A stretch of 64,000 nt of DNA. It comes from Streptomyces sp. NBC_01016. Lineage in GTDB: Bacteria; Actinomycetota; Actinomycetes; Streptomycetales; Streptomycetaceae. Shown here piece after piece: positions 54,269 through 62,673 of this stretch (position 1 is the first letter of the stretch; the number at the start of each line of letters is the position of its first letter). Made by a program: the position numbers and the translations under genes. Location: NCBI RefSeq assembly GCF_026341035.1, contig NZ_JAPEOQ010000001.1, positions 4,278,001 to 4,342,000 of the forward strand, in the 5' to 3' direction. The notes below the pieces were generated by a model, which was not told where the DNA came from, searched no databases, and worked only from the letters and a program-made list of their open reading frames with translations.

Positions 54269-55120
54269 ATGTCCCAGGGAAGCCCCGCGACTTCAACCGC
54301 ACGCCTCGCCCGCCGCTGTGTCCCGCTCGCCGTCGCGGCCTGCCTCGTGGCCCTGACGACCTCGTGCAGCAAGAGCGACGACGTCACGACGACCGCGGGC
54401 GGGGTGAAGCTGGTCCACAAGGGCAAGCTGACGACCTGCACGCACCTGCCGTACGCGCCCTTCCAGTCGGAGAAGAACGGCAAGGTCGTCGGCTTCGACG
54501 TCTCCGTGATGGACCTCGTCGCGAAGAAGCTCGGGGTCAAGCAGGACATCATCGACAAGTCCTTCGAGACCATCAAGACCGGGGCCGACCTCAACGCGGG
54601 CCTGTGCGACGTCGCCGCCGCGGGCATGACGATCACCGACGAGCGCAAGCAGAACCTCGACTTCTCCGACCCCTACTTCGACGCCGACCAGGCGCTGCTC
54701 GCCCGCAAGGGGGTCAAGGCGAAGACCCTCGACGACATCAAGAGCGGCAAGCTGAAGCTGGGCTCCCAGGCCGCGACCACCGGCGAGGACCTGGCGCACA
54801 AGAAGGGCGTCGACCCGCAGTCCTTCGAGAGCTCCGACGCCGAGCTCAACGGGCTGCGCACCGGCCAGGTCGACGTCCTCGTCCAGGACTACCCGGTCGT
54901 CCAGAACTGGCTGAAGGACTCCGCCGTCAAGGACAAGTTCGTCCTCCTCAACACCGTTCCCACCGGCGAGGAGTACGGCTTCGCCGTGAAGAAGGGCGGC
55001 AACCCGAAGCTGCTCGCCGCGATCAACAAGGCGATCGGCCAGGCCAAGAAGGACGGCACGTACAAGAAGCTGTACGAGAAGTGGATCGGCCCGATGCCGA
55101 AGGACGGGGCCGCTAAGTGA
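54269..55120 (+). CDS. Polar amino-acid ABC transporter substrate-binding lipoprotein
   Basis: 283 residues from ATG 54269; no Shine-Dalgarno is visible, so the start is uncertain. Lipoprotein signal (ARRCVPLAVAACLVALTTSC) and a family-3 binding fold (LTTCTHLPYAPFQ, VVGFDVSVMDLVAKKLG, LDFSDPYFDADQALLAR). It binds a polar amino acid such as glutamate, glutamine or a related compound. First gene of an importer operon; the stop overlaps the permease start (GTGA). The 198-base upstream region to the LysR start holds no operator I can define. Confidence 0.9.
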   Translation: MSQGSPATSTARLARRCVPLAVAACLVALTTSCSKSDDVTTTAGGVKLVHKGKLTTCTHLPYAPFQSEKNGKVVGFDVSVMDLVAKKLGVKQDIIDKSFETIKTGADLNAGLCDVAAAGMTITDERKQNLDFSDPYFDADQALLARKGVKAKTLDDIKSGKLKLGSQAATTGEDLAHKKGVDPQSFESSDAELNGLRTGQVDVLVQDYPVVQNWLKDSAVKDKFVLLNTVPTGEEYGFAVKKGGNPKLLAAINKAIGQAKKDGTYKKLYEKWIGPMPKDGAAK

Positions 55121-55971
55121 GCACCGTCAAGACGCCCCCGGTGAACGGGAGTTCAGGGGGCGATGCCACGCCGCGCAGGCGCATGTCGCCGCGCCGCAGG
55201 CGCAAGGTGACGCGCGTCGTCCAGTACGTGATTCTCGGTGTCGCGGTGCTGCTCGCCGCGACGCTCGCCGACTGGGGGCAGCTCCAGCACCAGTTCCTCG
55301 AACCGTCCGTGGCCCGGCGGATGTTCCCGGACCTGATCACGACCGCGCTGGTCAACACGGTGATCTACACCCTCACCGGGTTCGTCGTCGGCCTCGTGCT
55401 CGGTCTGGTCATCGCCCTGATGCGGCTGTCGTCGGTGGCCCCCTACCGGTGGCTCGCGTCCATCTACATCGAGTTCTTCCGTGGCCTGCCCGCCCTGCTG
55501 ATCTTCATCTTCATCGGCGTCGGCGTGCCGCTCGCCTTCCCCGGCACCGCCCTGCCCGGCGGCGTCTACGGGCAGGTGGCCATCGCGCTCGGCCTGGTCG
55601 CCGCCGCGTACATGGCGGAGACGATCAGGGCCGGCATCCAGGCCGTGCCCCGCGGCCAGATGGAGGCCGCCCGCACGCTCGGCATGTCGCAGACCCTGGC
55701 GATGCGCTCGATCGTCATCCCGCAGGCCTTCCGCATCATCGTGCCGCCGCTCACCAACGAACTGGTCCTGCTGTTCAAGGACTCCTCGCTGGTCCTCTTC
55801 CTCGGCGTCTCCCTGGAGACCCGCGAACTCACCAAGTTCGGCCGGGATTTGGCGGGGGAGACCGCCAACAGCACACCCATCTTCGTCGCGGGCCTGTGCT
55901 ATCTGCTCGTCACCGTCCCTCTGGGCTATCTGGTGCGCCGCCTAGAGGCGCGGCACGCGAAGGCCAGGTGA
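55117..55971 (+). CDS. Polar amino-acid ABC transporter permease
   Basis: 284 residues; GTG 55117. Basic N-terminus, then about five helices and the HisM/GlnP motif (YIEFFRGLPALLIFIFIGVG, AAYMAETIRAGIQAVPRGQMEAARTLG). Probably a homodimer, since no second permease gene is present. Its stop overlaps the ATPase GTG at 55968. Confidence 0.93.
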   Translation: MSTVKTPPVNGSSGGDATPRRRMSPRRRRKVTRVVQYVILGVAVLLAATLADWGQLQHQFLEPSVARRMFPDLITTALVNTVIYTLTGFVVGLVLGLVIALMRLSSVAPYRWLASIYIEFFRGLPALLIFIFIGVGVPLAFPGTALPGGVYGQVAIALGLVAAAYMAETIRAGIQAVPRGQMEAARTLGMSQTLAMRSIVIPQAFRIIVPPLTNELVLLFKDSSLVLFLGVSLETRELTKFGRDLAGETANSTPIFVAGLCYLLVTVPLGYLVRRLEARHAKAR

Positions 55972-56891
55972 GCGGGGTCATGACGCACGACACCGGCAAC
56001 GAGGACACACCGAACGGCACTGAGAATGCACCGAACGCCAACGAGAACGCACCGAACGACACCAAGGACGCACCGAACGGCACCGAGGACGAGGACACCG
56101 GCATGACCGCGGCCATCGAGATCCAGGGACTGCACAAGTCCTTCGGCGACCTGGAGGTGCTGCGCGGCATCGACTTCACCGTCGCGCACGGCGAGGTGGT
56201 GTGTGTCATCGGCCCCTCCGGATCCGGCAAGTCCACCCTGCTGCGCTGCACCAACCTGCTGGAAGAGCCCACGTCGGGGCGGGTGGTGGTGGCGGGTGCC
56301 GACCTCACGGACCCGGACCTCGACATCGACCGCGTACGCCGCCGGATCGGCATGGTCTTCCAGCAGTTCAACCTCTTCCCGCACCTGAACGTCCTGGAGA
56401 ACCTCACCATCGCGCAGCGCCGGGTCCTCGGCCGGGACCGCGCCGAGGCGGAGCGGACGGGCCGCGCCAACCTCGACCGCGTCGGCCTCGCCGACAAGGA
56501 GACCAGCTATCCCGCCCAGCTCTCCGGCGGCCAGCAGCAGCGCGTCGCCATCGCCCGCGCCCTGTCGATGGGCCCCGAGCTGATGCTGTTCGACGAGCCG
56601 ACCAGCGCGCTCGACCCGGAACTCGTGGGCGATGTGCTCGCCGTGATGCGCTCGCTCGCCGACGAGGGCATGACGATGATGGTCGTCACCCACGAGATGG
56701 GCTTCGCCCGCGAGGTCGCGGACCGCGTCGTGTTCATGGACGGCGGCGTGGTCGTCGAGGAGGGAACCCCGGACGAGGTACTGGGCAACCCCCGCGAGGA
56801 ACGCACTCGTTCGTTCCTCGCACGGGTCGTGAACCCGGGGGACGCGCAACCCGGGGACGCGCAGTCCGCGGACGCGGAGCCGCCCAAGTAG
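55968..56891 (+). CDS. Polar amino-acid ABC transporter ATPase with repeat-encoded N-terminal extension
   Basis: 307 residues from GTG 55968, coupled to the permease stop. ATG 55980 and ATG 56103 (GAGG 8 bases upstream, in the last repeat) are alternatives; the last would give a normal-length 262-residue ATPase. Between them lies a 4 x 21-bp tandem repeat encoding APNGTED-like heptads. The ATPase has Walker A VIGPSGSGKSTLLR, signature LSGGQQQRVAIA, Walker B LMLFDEPTSALDP and H-loop MVVTHEMGFA. GlnQ-type energiser of the importer. A DAQPGDAQSADAEPP tail follows the ABC domain. Confidence 0.9.
   Translation: MSGVMTHDTGNEDTPNGTENAPNANENAPNDTKDAPNGTEDEDTGMTAAIEIQGLHKSFGDLEVLRGIDFTVAHGEVVCVIGPSGSGKSTLLRCTNLLEEPTSGRVVVAGADLTDPDLDIDRVRRRIGMVFQQFNLFPHLNVLENLTIAQRRVLGRDRAEAERTGRANLDRVGLADKETSYPAQLSGGQQQRVAIARALSMGPELMLFDEPTSALDPELVGDVLAVMRSLADEGMTMMVVTHEMGFAREVADRVVFMDGGVVVEEGTPDEVLGNPREERTRSFLARVVNPGDAQPGDAQSADAEPPK
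56007..56090. repeat. Four 21-bp tandem repeats
   Basis: Units at 56007, 56028, 56049 and 56070, core GCACCGAACG, in frame with the ATPase gene and acidic or Asn-rich when translated. Each unit ends in GAGAAC, AAGGAC or GAGGAC, so units can also resemble ribosome binding sites. Confidence 0.85.
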
Positions 56892-56898
56892 CCTCGCA

Positions 56899-56922
56899 CG
56901 GCGGCGTGGTGTCAGGCCGCCG
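56899..56922. terminator. Hairpin between convergent ATPase and SnoaL genes
   Basis: CGGCGGC (56899-56905) and GCCGCCG (56916-56922) form perfect 7-bp arms with a 10-base loop, just after the ATPase stop. Confidence 0.5.
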
Positions 56923-57271
56923 GCACCTTGTCCAGGAAGCCGCGGACCTCCCGGATCCGGCCCTCCTCGTCCAGTACCAGGACGTCGAACCCGATCACCA
57001 GCGGCTCGGCACCCTCGGGGCCCAGGCCCCACTGGAACCGCAACTGCTGGTGATGCGCGTCCACTTCACCGACCGCCGTGAACGCCATGCCCGGGAACTG
57101 CTGGTGCACCCCGTCGACCAGCGCGGCGAGCGCGGCGTGGCCCGCCACCTCGGCCAGCGGGTCGGTGTAGGTGGCGTCGGGCGTCCAGTGCTCGGCGATG
57201 AGCTTCGTGAGCTGCTCACCCTGCGCGTTCCAGGTGGCGAGGTAGGCGTCGACAGCGTGCTGTGCGGTCAT
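56912..57271 (-). CDS. SnoaL-like / NTF2-fold protein
   Basis: 119 residues; ATG 57271 with GGAGG 7 bases upstream. Cone-shaped NTF2 fold of the SnoaL_2 type (VDAYLATWNAQGEQLTKLIAEHWTPDATYTDPL, VLDEEGRIREVRGFLD). Such proteins are small-molecule cyclases, isomerases or binding proteins. Divergent from the XRE regulator and separated from it by a 55-bp palindrome, so it is very likely that regulator's target. Confidence 0.85.
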   Translation of the reverse strand: MTAQHAVDAYLATWNAQGEQLTKLIAEHWTPDATYTDPLAEVAGHAALAALVDGVHQQFPGMAFTAVGEVDAHHQQLRFQWGLGPEGAEPLVIGFDVLVLDEEGRIREVRGFLDKVPAA

Positions 57272-57320
57272 GGTCGAACCTCCGGTGAGATGCGGTGTGT
57301 TGACGCCCATCACAGTGGCC

Positions 57321-57375
57321 GGGCCGTGGCGGAAGCTCCATTACCTCAGAGGTCATGGAGCGCGCGCCACGGCCC
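57321..57375. promoter_or_regulatory. 55-bp imperfect palindrome (operator) between SnoaL and XRE genes
   Basis: Outer arms GGGCCGTGGCG (57321-57331) and CGCCACGGCCC (57365-57375) are perfect. Inner arms GCTCCATTACCT (57335-57346) and AGGTCATGGAGC (57350-57361) have one mismatch. Both share the same centre at 57348; only three further positions per side fail to pair. It occupies almost half of the 118-base divergent intergenic region and should be the XRE dimer operator controlling both genes. Confidence 0.75.
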
Positions 57376-57389
57376 CGTACGCTGCCGTC

Positions 57390-58223
57390 ATGAGCACCCT
57401 CGTGGACTCCATCGCCCCGGCGGACCCCGTGGACGCCCGCACCGTCGGCCCGCTGCTGCGCGGCTGGCGCGAGCGGCGCCGCTTCAGCCAGCAGGAGCTG
57501 TCCAACCGCTCCGCGGTCTCCACCCGGCACCTCAGCCGCGTGGAGACCGGCAGGGCGCACCCGACGCCCGAGATGATCCTGCACCTGGCGGACCACCTCG
57601 ACGTCCCGCTGCGCGCACGCAACGAGCTGCTCCTCGCGGGCGGTTACGCGCCGCACTACCGGGACCGGGACCTGGCGGACGCCTCGCTCGCGGTCGTCAT
57701 GGACGGTCTCCGGGGGCTCCTCGACGCCCATATGCCGTACCCGGCCCTGCTGTTGGACACCTACTGGGACGTCGTCGACGCCAACGAGGGCGTGGCCGCG
57801 CTGCTCGAAGGGTGTGCGCCCCGGCTCCTCGAACCCCCGATCAACGTCATCCGGCTGTGCGTGCACGAGGAGGGCCTGGCCCCGCGGATCCGCAACTTCA
57901 CGCAGTGGGCCTCCCACCTGCACCATCAGCTGGTCCACCGCGCCGAACGCACCCACGACCCGCGCCACTTCGCCCTCGCCGAGGAGACCGCGCGACACCT
58001 CGCGGCCGTGCCCCGCACCGCCCCCACCGGCAGTCCCGTCCTCACGCTGGAACTCACCGTGCCGGACGCCGCACCGCTGCGCTTCTTCAGCACCTCCGCG
58101 CAGCTCACCACGCCCGCCGACGCGGCCCTGGAGGGACTGCACCTGGAGACGTTCCTGCCGGCGGACGACGCGACCCGGCGCCGCTTCGAAAAGAACTCGC
58201 AGGCGGTCGGGCCCACTTGGTAG
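57390..58223 (+). CDS. XRE-family regulator with MmyB-like ligand domain
   Basis: 277 residues; ATG 57390. N-terminal HTH (WRERRRFSQQELSNRSAVSTRHLSRVETGRAHPTPEMI) and a PAS-like MmyB ligand-binding domain (MPYPALLLDTYWDVVDANEGVAALL, FTQWASHL). The MmyB group in Streptomyces often controls a divergent oxidoreductase or SnoaL gene and may bind fatty acids or similar ligands. Followed after 9 bases by a second SnoaL-like gene. Confidence 0.92.
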   Translation: MSTLVDSIAPADPVDARTVGPLLRGWRERRRFSQQELSNRSAVSTRHLSRVETGRAHPTPEMILHLADHLDVPLRARNELLLAGGYAPHYRDRDLADASLAVVMDGLRGLLDAHMPYPALLLDTYWDVVDANEGVAALLEGCAPRLLEPPINVIRLCVHEEGLAPRIRNFTQWASHLHHQLVHRAERTHDPRHFALAEETARHLAAVPRTAPTGSPVLTLELTVPDAAPLRFFSTSAQLTTPADAALEGLHLETFLPADDATRRRFEKNSQAVGPTW

Positions 58224-58232
58224 GACTGGTGG

Positions 58233-58733
58233 ATGACCCAGGAAGACACGACGGACGAACTCGACCCACTGGAACGCCTCCTGGCGGAACGCGCCTGTGA
58301 GCGGCTGATCCTGGAACTCGTGCGCCGCCTCGACCTCGGGGATCCGGGCACGGTCTGCGAACTCTTCACCCCCGACGGCGTCTGGGAGTGGCCCTACGAC
58401 AGCCGGAGGATCGAGGGCAGGGAGGCACTGCGCGCCTACTTCGGCGGCCGCCCGGCCGACCGCCTGTCCCGGCGGATGTGCACGAACATCCTGGTCACCG
58501 TCGACACACCGGACACCGCCACGGCCACCACGTACTTCGCCACCTACCGGGTCGACGGCTACACGAGCGGCGCGATCGTCCCGACCCGGCTGCCCGCGAA
58601 CGTCGGCCACTACGAGGACACCTTCCGCAAGGTGGACGGCCGTTGGCTCATGGCGAGCCGGACACTTGTCCTCCCCTTCGGCGGGCCCACCGAACACGTG
58701 GGTCACGTGGGTGGCGCCGACCGGGCGCGGTAA
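58233..58733 (+). CDS. SnoaL-like nuclear-transport-factor-2-fold protein
   Basis: 166 residues; ATG 58233, 9 bases after the XRE stop, so cotranscribed with it. SnoaL_4-type fold: RRLDLGDPGTVCELFTPDGVWEW, GREALRAYFGGRP, NILVTVDTPDTATATTYFATY and YEDTFRKVDGRWLMASRT. These resemble ring-hydroxylating dioxygenase small subunits and polyketide cyclases; the substrate is unknown. Together with the gene at 56912 it brackets the regulator. Confidence 0.85.
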   Translation: MTQEDTTDELDPLERLLAERACERLILELVRRLDLGDPGTVCELFTPDGVWEWPYDSRRIEGREALRAYFGGRPADRLSRRMCTNILVTVDTPDTATATTYFATYRVDGYTSGAIVPTRLPANVGHYEDTFRKVDGRWLMASRTLVLPFGGPTEHVGHVGGADRAR

Positions 58734-58802
58734 GGCGCGCGCCCGCACCGGGCACAGTAAGGCCCACGCCCGAGCCGGGCACAGCCAGACGCGCACCCCA
58801 GA

Positions 58803-59546
58803 TCACGCCGGCTGCCAGACCCGCGCCAGCGCCGACTCCGTGAGCACCTCGTCGGGCGGACCTTGCTCGACGAGGTGCCCCTCGCGCAGCAACAAGCAGA
58901 CATCCGCCGCCCGCGCCGCCTCAAGGTCGTGGGTCGCCTGCACGACGGTCACGCCCTCGCCCCCGAGCTCCGTGAGCAGCGCCCCGATCCGGCCGCGGGC
59001 CTCGGGGTCGAGCCCCGTGGTCGGCTCGTCGAGGAGCAGCAGGTCGGACTCCTGGGCGAGCCCCTGCGCGACCAGCGTGCGCTGCCGCTGCCCGCCCGAC
59101 AGCTCGCCCAGCTGTCGTCCGGCGAGGTCGCCGACGCCGAGCCGGTCGAGCGCCGCGTCGACCGCCGCCAGGTCCCGCCGCGACGGCCTGCGCCAGGACC
59201 CGAGCCCGCCCCAGCGCCCCATCTCCACCGTCTGACGCACGGTCAGGGGAAGCGCGTCCCCGACGGCTCCGCGCTGCGGCACGAAGGCCGGCCGTCGTTC
59301 CCCGTGGTGCCGCACCTCTCCCGATGTAGGGCGGATCACACCGGCGACCACACCGAGCAGCGTGGACTTCCCGCTGCCGTTCGGCCCGACGAGCGCAACG
59401 TTCGCCAACTCCGGTATTTCGGTGGTCAGTTGATGGAGGACCTTGCGGCCGGGATAGCCGGCGCACAGCTCGTCGAAGCGGACGCGGGCGGCCCGGTTCT
59501 GTCGTGGGGCCGGAATGACGGTCGGTTTGTTGAACATGGTTTTCAT
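58803..59546 (-). CDS. aztA: Zinc ABC transporter ATPase AztA
   Basis: 247 residues; ATG 59546 with GAGG 8 bases upstream. Walker A LVGPNGSGKSTLLGVV, Q-loop FVPQR, signature LSGGQRQRTLVAQGL, Walker B LLLLDEPTTGLDP, H-loop VQATHD. Belongs to the metal-importer ATPases (ZnuC/AztA) and energises AztB. Divergent from aztB; the two start codons are only 14 bases apart, and a Zur-like box overlaps its start codon. Confidence 0.9.
   Translation of the reverse strand: MKTMFNKPTVIPAPRQNRAARVRFDELCAGYPGRKVLHQLTTEIPELANVALVGPNGSGKSTLLGVVAGVIRPTSGEVRHHGERRPAFVPQRGAVGDALPLTVRQTVEMGRWGGLGSWRRPSRRDLAAVDAALDRLGVGDLAGRQLGELSGGQRQRTLVAQGLAQESDLLLLDEPTTGLDPEARGRIGALLTELGGEGVTVVQATHDLEAARAADVCLLLREGHLVEQGPPDEVLTESALARVWQPA
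59531..59545. promoter_or_regulatory. Probable Zur box
   Basis: TGAACATGGTTTTCA matches 13 of 15 positions of the Streptomyces Zur-box pattern TGAAAATGATTTTCA as I remember it. It lies across the aztA start codon and just before a TGTACT (59547-59552) that is correctly placed as a -10 box for leaderless aztB. Zinc-bound Zur here would block both directions. Confidence 0.65.
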
Positions 59547-59560
59547 TGTACTGTCCTCGC

Positions 59561-60454
59561 ATGGAGTGGTTGACGGCCCCGTTCGAGGTGGCCTTTGTGC
59601 AGCGCGCCCTGTGGGGCGGAATCCTGGTGTCGGCGATCTGTGCGCTGGCCGGGACCTGGGTGGTGCTCAGGGGGATGGCCTTCCTCGGGGACGCCATGTC
59701 CCACGGGCTGCTGCCCGGTGTCGCGTTGGCCGCGCTGTTCGGCGGCAACCTGATGGTGGGCGCGGTCGCGAGCGCGGCGGTGATGACGGCGGGGGTGACC
59801 GCGCTCGGCAGGGCCCGGCGACTGTCCCGGGATACCGGGATCGGGCTGCTGTTCGTCGGCATGCTGTCGCTCGGCGTGATCATCGTGTCGCGCTCGCAGT
59901 CCTTCGCGGTGGATCTGACCGGATTCCTCTTCGGTGATGTGCTCGCGGTGCGCGGACAGGACCTCGCCGTGCTGGGGGTGGCCCTGTTCGTGGCGCTCGT
60001 CGTCTCGGTCCTCGGGCATCGGGCCTTTCTTGCTCTGACCTTCGATGCCCGCAAGGCCCAGACGCTGGGCCTGCGCCCGCGGCTCGCGCACGCCGTGCTG
60101 CTCGGTCTCCTTGGTCTCGCGATCGTCGCCTCGTTCCACATCGTGGGCACGCTGCTCGTCCTCGGCCTGCTGATCGCGCCGCCCGCGGCCGCCCTGCCCT
60201 GGGCGCGCAGTGTGCGCGGGGTCATGGTGGGCGCCGCCCTCCTCGGGGCCGCCGCCACCTTCGGCGGGCTGCTCCTGTCGTGGCACCTCGGCACCGCGGC
60301 CGGAGCCACCGTCTCGGCGCTCGCGGTGAGTCTCTTCTTCCTCTCCCATCTCGCCTCCGGCGTCCGCCACCGCCGTACGAGCCGTGCCGCCGACGGCGCC
60401 GCACCCGCTCCCGTTCCCGCAGTCGACCGAAGGAAGTCGGAGGCAATGTCTTGA
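59561..60454 (+). CDS. aztB: Zinc ABC transporter permease AztB
   Basis: 297 residues; ATG 59561, no Shine-Dalgarno, probably leaderless. ABC-3 (ZnuB-type) permease with about eight helices and the motif RGMAFLGDAMSHGLLPGVALA. The C-terminal RHRRTSRAADGAAPAPVPAV tail is cytoplasmic. Pairs with AztA to import zinc delivered by AztC. Its stop overlaps the TTG start of the next gene (TTGA). Confidence 0.92.
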   Translation: MEWLTAPFEVAFVQRALWGGILVSAICALAGTWVVLRGMAFLGDAMSHGLLPGVALAALFGGNLMVGAVASAAVMTAGVTALGRARRLSRDTGIGLLFVGMLSLGVIIVSRSQSFAVDLTGFLFGDVLAVRGQDLAVLGVALFVALVVSVLGHRAFLALTFDARKAQTLGLRPRLAHAVLLGLLGLAIVASFHIVGTLLVLGLLIAPPAAALPWARSVRGVMVGAALLGAAATFGGLLLSWHLGTAAGATVSALAVSLFFLSHLASGVRHRRTSRAADGAAPAPVPAVDRRKSEAMS

Positions 60455-61677
60455 CCGCCCGAATCAACGCCGCGAAGTGGGCCCCTGTCCCGCTGGCGCT
60501 CACCGCCCTGCTCGCCGCGGGCTGCACCGCACAGGAGGACAACAACCGGAAGGGCGCGGCGAGTTCACCGTCCGCCACCCCGCACGGCTACGTGGAGGGC
60601 GCGAAGGAGGGCGCCGAGCAGCAGTCGCGGCTGGTCCTCAACGACCCCGACAGCGGAAGCACCCGCGTTCTCGACCTCATCACCGGCAAGGTGGCGAAGA
60701 CGGACAAGGTCGCGGGCGCCGCCGACCTCGCCACGGACGGCCGCTTCGGCTACCTCCACGCCTCCGGCGTCACCCACGTCCTCGACGGCGGCTCCTGGAC
60801 CGTGGACCACGGCGACCACGTCCACTACTACCGTGCGGCGATCCGCGACGTAGGGGAACTGCCCGTCGGAGAAGGTGCGTTGGTGCGCAGCGACGCCGCC
60901 GTGACCGCGGTGACCGACAAGGGCGGACGGACCGTCCTCTACGGCCGAGGCGATCTGGACACGGGCGACATCGCGCGCACCGGGACGCTGCCCGGCACGG
61001 CCACCGGGCCTGTAGTCCCGTACGAGGAGCACCTGTTGGCCCTCACCGGCAAGGGCGACGCCGCGAAGCTGACCGTGTTCGACCGCAAGGGCAAGCGCGT
61101 CGCCGCGCCGGACGCCGAGTGCGAGGGCCCGAAGGGCGACGCCGTCACCCGCCGCGGCGTGGTGTTCGGCTGCGCCGACGGGGCGCTGCTCGTACGAGAG
61201 GAGGGCGGGAAGTTCACCGCCGAGTCCATCCCCTACGAGAAGGACGTGCCGGATGGTGAGCGGGCGGTCGAGTTCAGGCAGCGCCCCGGCAGCGACACCC
61301 TGACCGCGCGGGCCGGGGACGACGCCGTATGGGTCCTGGACGTCGGCGAGCGCGCCTGGACGCGGGTGGAGACCGGGCCCGTCGTCGCCGCGAACACCGC
61401 AGGGGAGGGCGCGCCGCTCCTTGTCCTGGAGACCGACGGCAGGCTGCACGGCTACGACATCGGGACGGGCAAGGAGACCACCCGCACCAAGAAGCTCCTG
61501 ACCGGGAAGCCGCACACCCGGAACGCCCCGGTCATCGAGGTCGACCGCAGCCGTGCCTACGTCAACGACCCATACGGCAAGCGGGTGTTCGAGGTCGACT
61601 ACAACGACGACCTGCGCATCGCCCGAACCTTCGACCTCGACGTCGAACCCGTGCTGATGGCAGAGACCGGCCGATGA
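60451..61677 (+). CDS. aztD: AztD-like zinc chaperone lipoprotein 1
   Basis: 408 residues from TTG 60451 (GGAGG 7 bases upstream, TTGA overlap with aztB). Lipobox LLAAGC, then a seven- or eight-bladed propeller. A His-rich loop (HGDHVHYYRAAI) and paired Cys residues (ECEGP, FGCADG) are visible. In Paracoccus AztD passes zinc to AztC outside the membrane, so a metal-storage or delivery role is inferred. Coupled to aztC (ATGA). Confidence 0.87.
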   Translation: MTARINAAKWAPVPLALTALLAAGCTAQEDNNRKGAASSPSATPHGYVEGAKEGAEQQSRLVLNDPDSGSTRVLDLITGKVAKTDKVAGAADLATDGRFGYLHASGVTHVLDGGSWTVDHGDHVHYYRAAIRDVGELPVGEGALVRSDAAVTAVTDKGGRTVLYGRGDLDTGDIARTGTLPGTATGPVVPYEEHLLALTGKGDAAKLTVFDRKGKRVAAPDAECEGPKGDAVTRRGVVFGCADGALLVREEGGKFTAESIPYEKDVPDGERAVEFRQRPGSDTLTARAGDDAVWVLDVGERAWTRVETGPVVAANTAGEGAPLLVLETDGRLHGYDIGTGKETTRTKKLLTGKPHTRNAPVIEVDRSRAYVNDPYGKRVFEVDYNDDLRIARTFDLDVEPVLMAETGR

Positions 61678-62639
61678 GCGCGGACGAGGCGAAGAAGCGC
61701 GTCCGCGTGGGCACGGCACGGCTGCGCAGCCTGCTGCTCGGCCTGCTGACCCTGGCGGCCGCCGCCACCGCGACCGCCTGCACCACCGACAGCGAACGGC
61801 CCCGGATCGTCGTCACCACCAACATCCTCGGCGACGTCACCCGGCAGATAGCGGGCGACCAGGCCGAGGTCACCGTCCTCATGAAGCCCAACGCCGACCC
61901 GCACTCCTTCGGGCTCTCCGCACGGCAGGCCGCCGACCTCGAACGGGCCGACCTGGTCGTCCACAACGGCCTCGGCCTGGAGGAGAACGTGCTGCGGCAC
62001 GTCGACGCAGCCCGCGACTCCGGCGTCGCCACCTTCGAGGTCGGCAAGGCCGTCGACCCGCTCACCTTCCACACCGGCGACGACGCCGGGGACGGCCAGC
62101 CCGACCCGCACTTCTGGACCGACCCCGACCGCATGCGCAAGGCGGCGGGCCTCATCGCCGACCAGATCACCGAGCACGTCGACGGCGTCGACGACAGCGC
62201 GGTGCGCGCCCAATTCGACCGCTACGACAAGAAGTTGGTGAACCTCAGCACCTGGATGGAGAAGTCCTTCGACCGCGTCCCCGAGAAGCGGCGCGCCATC
62301 GTCACCAACCACCACGTCTTCGGTTACCTCGCCGACCGCTTCGATCTCCGTGTCGTCGGCGCCGTCGTCCCCAGCGGCACCACCCTCGCCTCGCCCAGCT
62401 CCTCCGACCTGCGCTCCCTCACGCAGGCCATGGACGAGGCCGGCGTCCGCACGGTCTTCGCCGACTCCTCCCAACCCACGCGCCTCGCCGAGGTGTTGCG
62501 CAAGGAGATGGGCGGCGGGGTCCAGGTCGTGAAGCTGTACTCCGAGTCCCTTACGGCCAAGGGCGAGGGCGCGGACACGTACCTGCGGATGATGCGCGCC
62601 AATACGACGGCGATGACCAAGGGCCTGACGGCCCGCTGA
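61674..62639 (+). CDS. aztC: Zinc ABC transporter substrate-binding lipoprotein AztC
   Basis: 321 residues; ATG overlaps the aztD stop. Signal with Cys in TATACTT, then a cluster-A-I (ZnuA-type) fold. Zinc ligands are recognisable: His in NADPHSF, His in DPHFWTDP, His in TNHHVFGYL and Asp in VFADSSQP. A short His/Asp loop (TFHTGDDAGDGQPDPH) may help capture metal. Delivers zinc to AztB. Confidence 0.92.
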   Translation: MSADEAKKRVRVGTARLRSLLLGLLTLAAAATATACTTDSERPRIVVTTNILGDVTRQIAGDQAEVTVLMKPNADPHSFGLSARQAADLERADLVVHNGLGLEENVLRHVDAARDSGVATFEVGKAVDPLTFHTGDDAGDGQPDPHFWTDPDRMRKAAGLIADQITEHVDGVDDSAVRAQFDRYDKKLVNLSTWMEKSFDRVPEKRRAIVTNHHVFGYLADRFDLRVVGAVVPSGTTLASPSSSDLRSLTQAMDEAGVRTVFADSSQPTRLAEVLRKEMGGGVQVVKLYSESLTAKGEGADTYLRMMRANTTAMTKGLTAR

Positions 62640-62673
62640 CCCACGACTGTTCGACAGGGAAGGAAGAACACAA

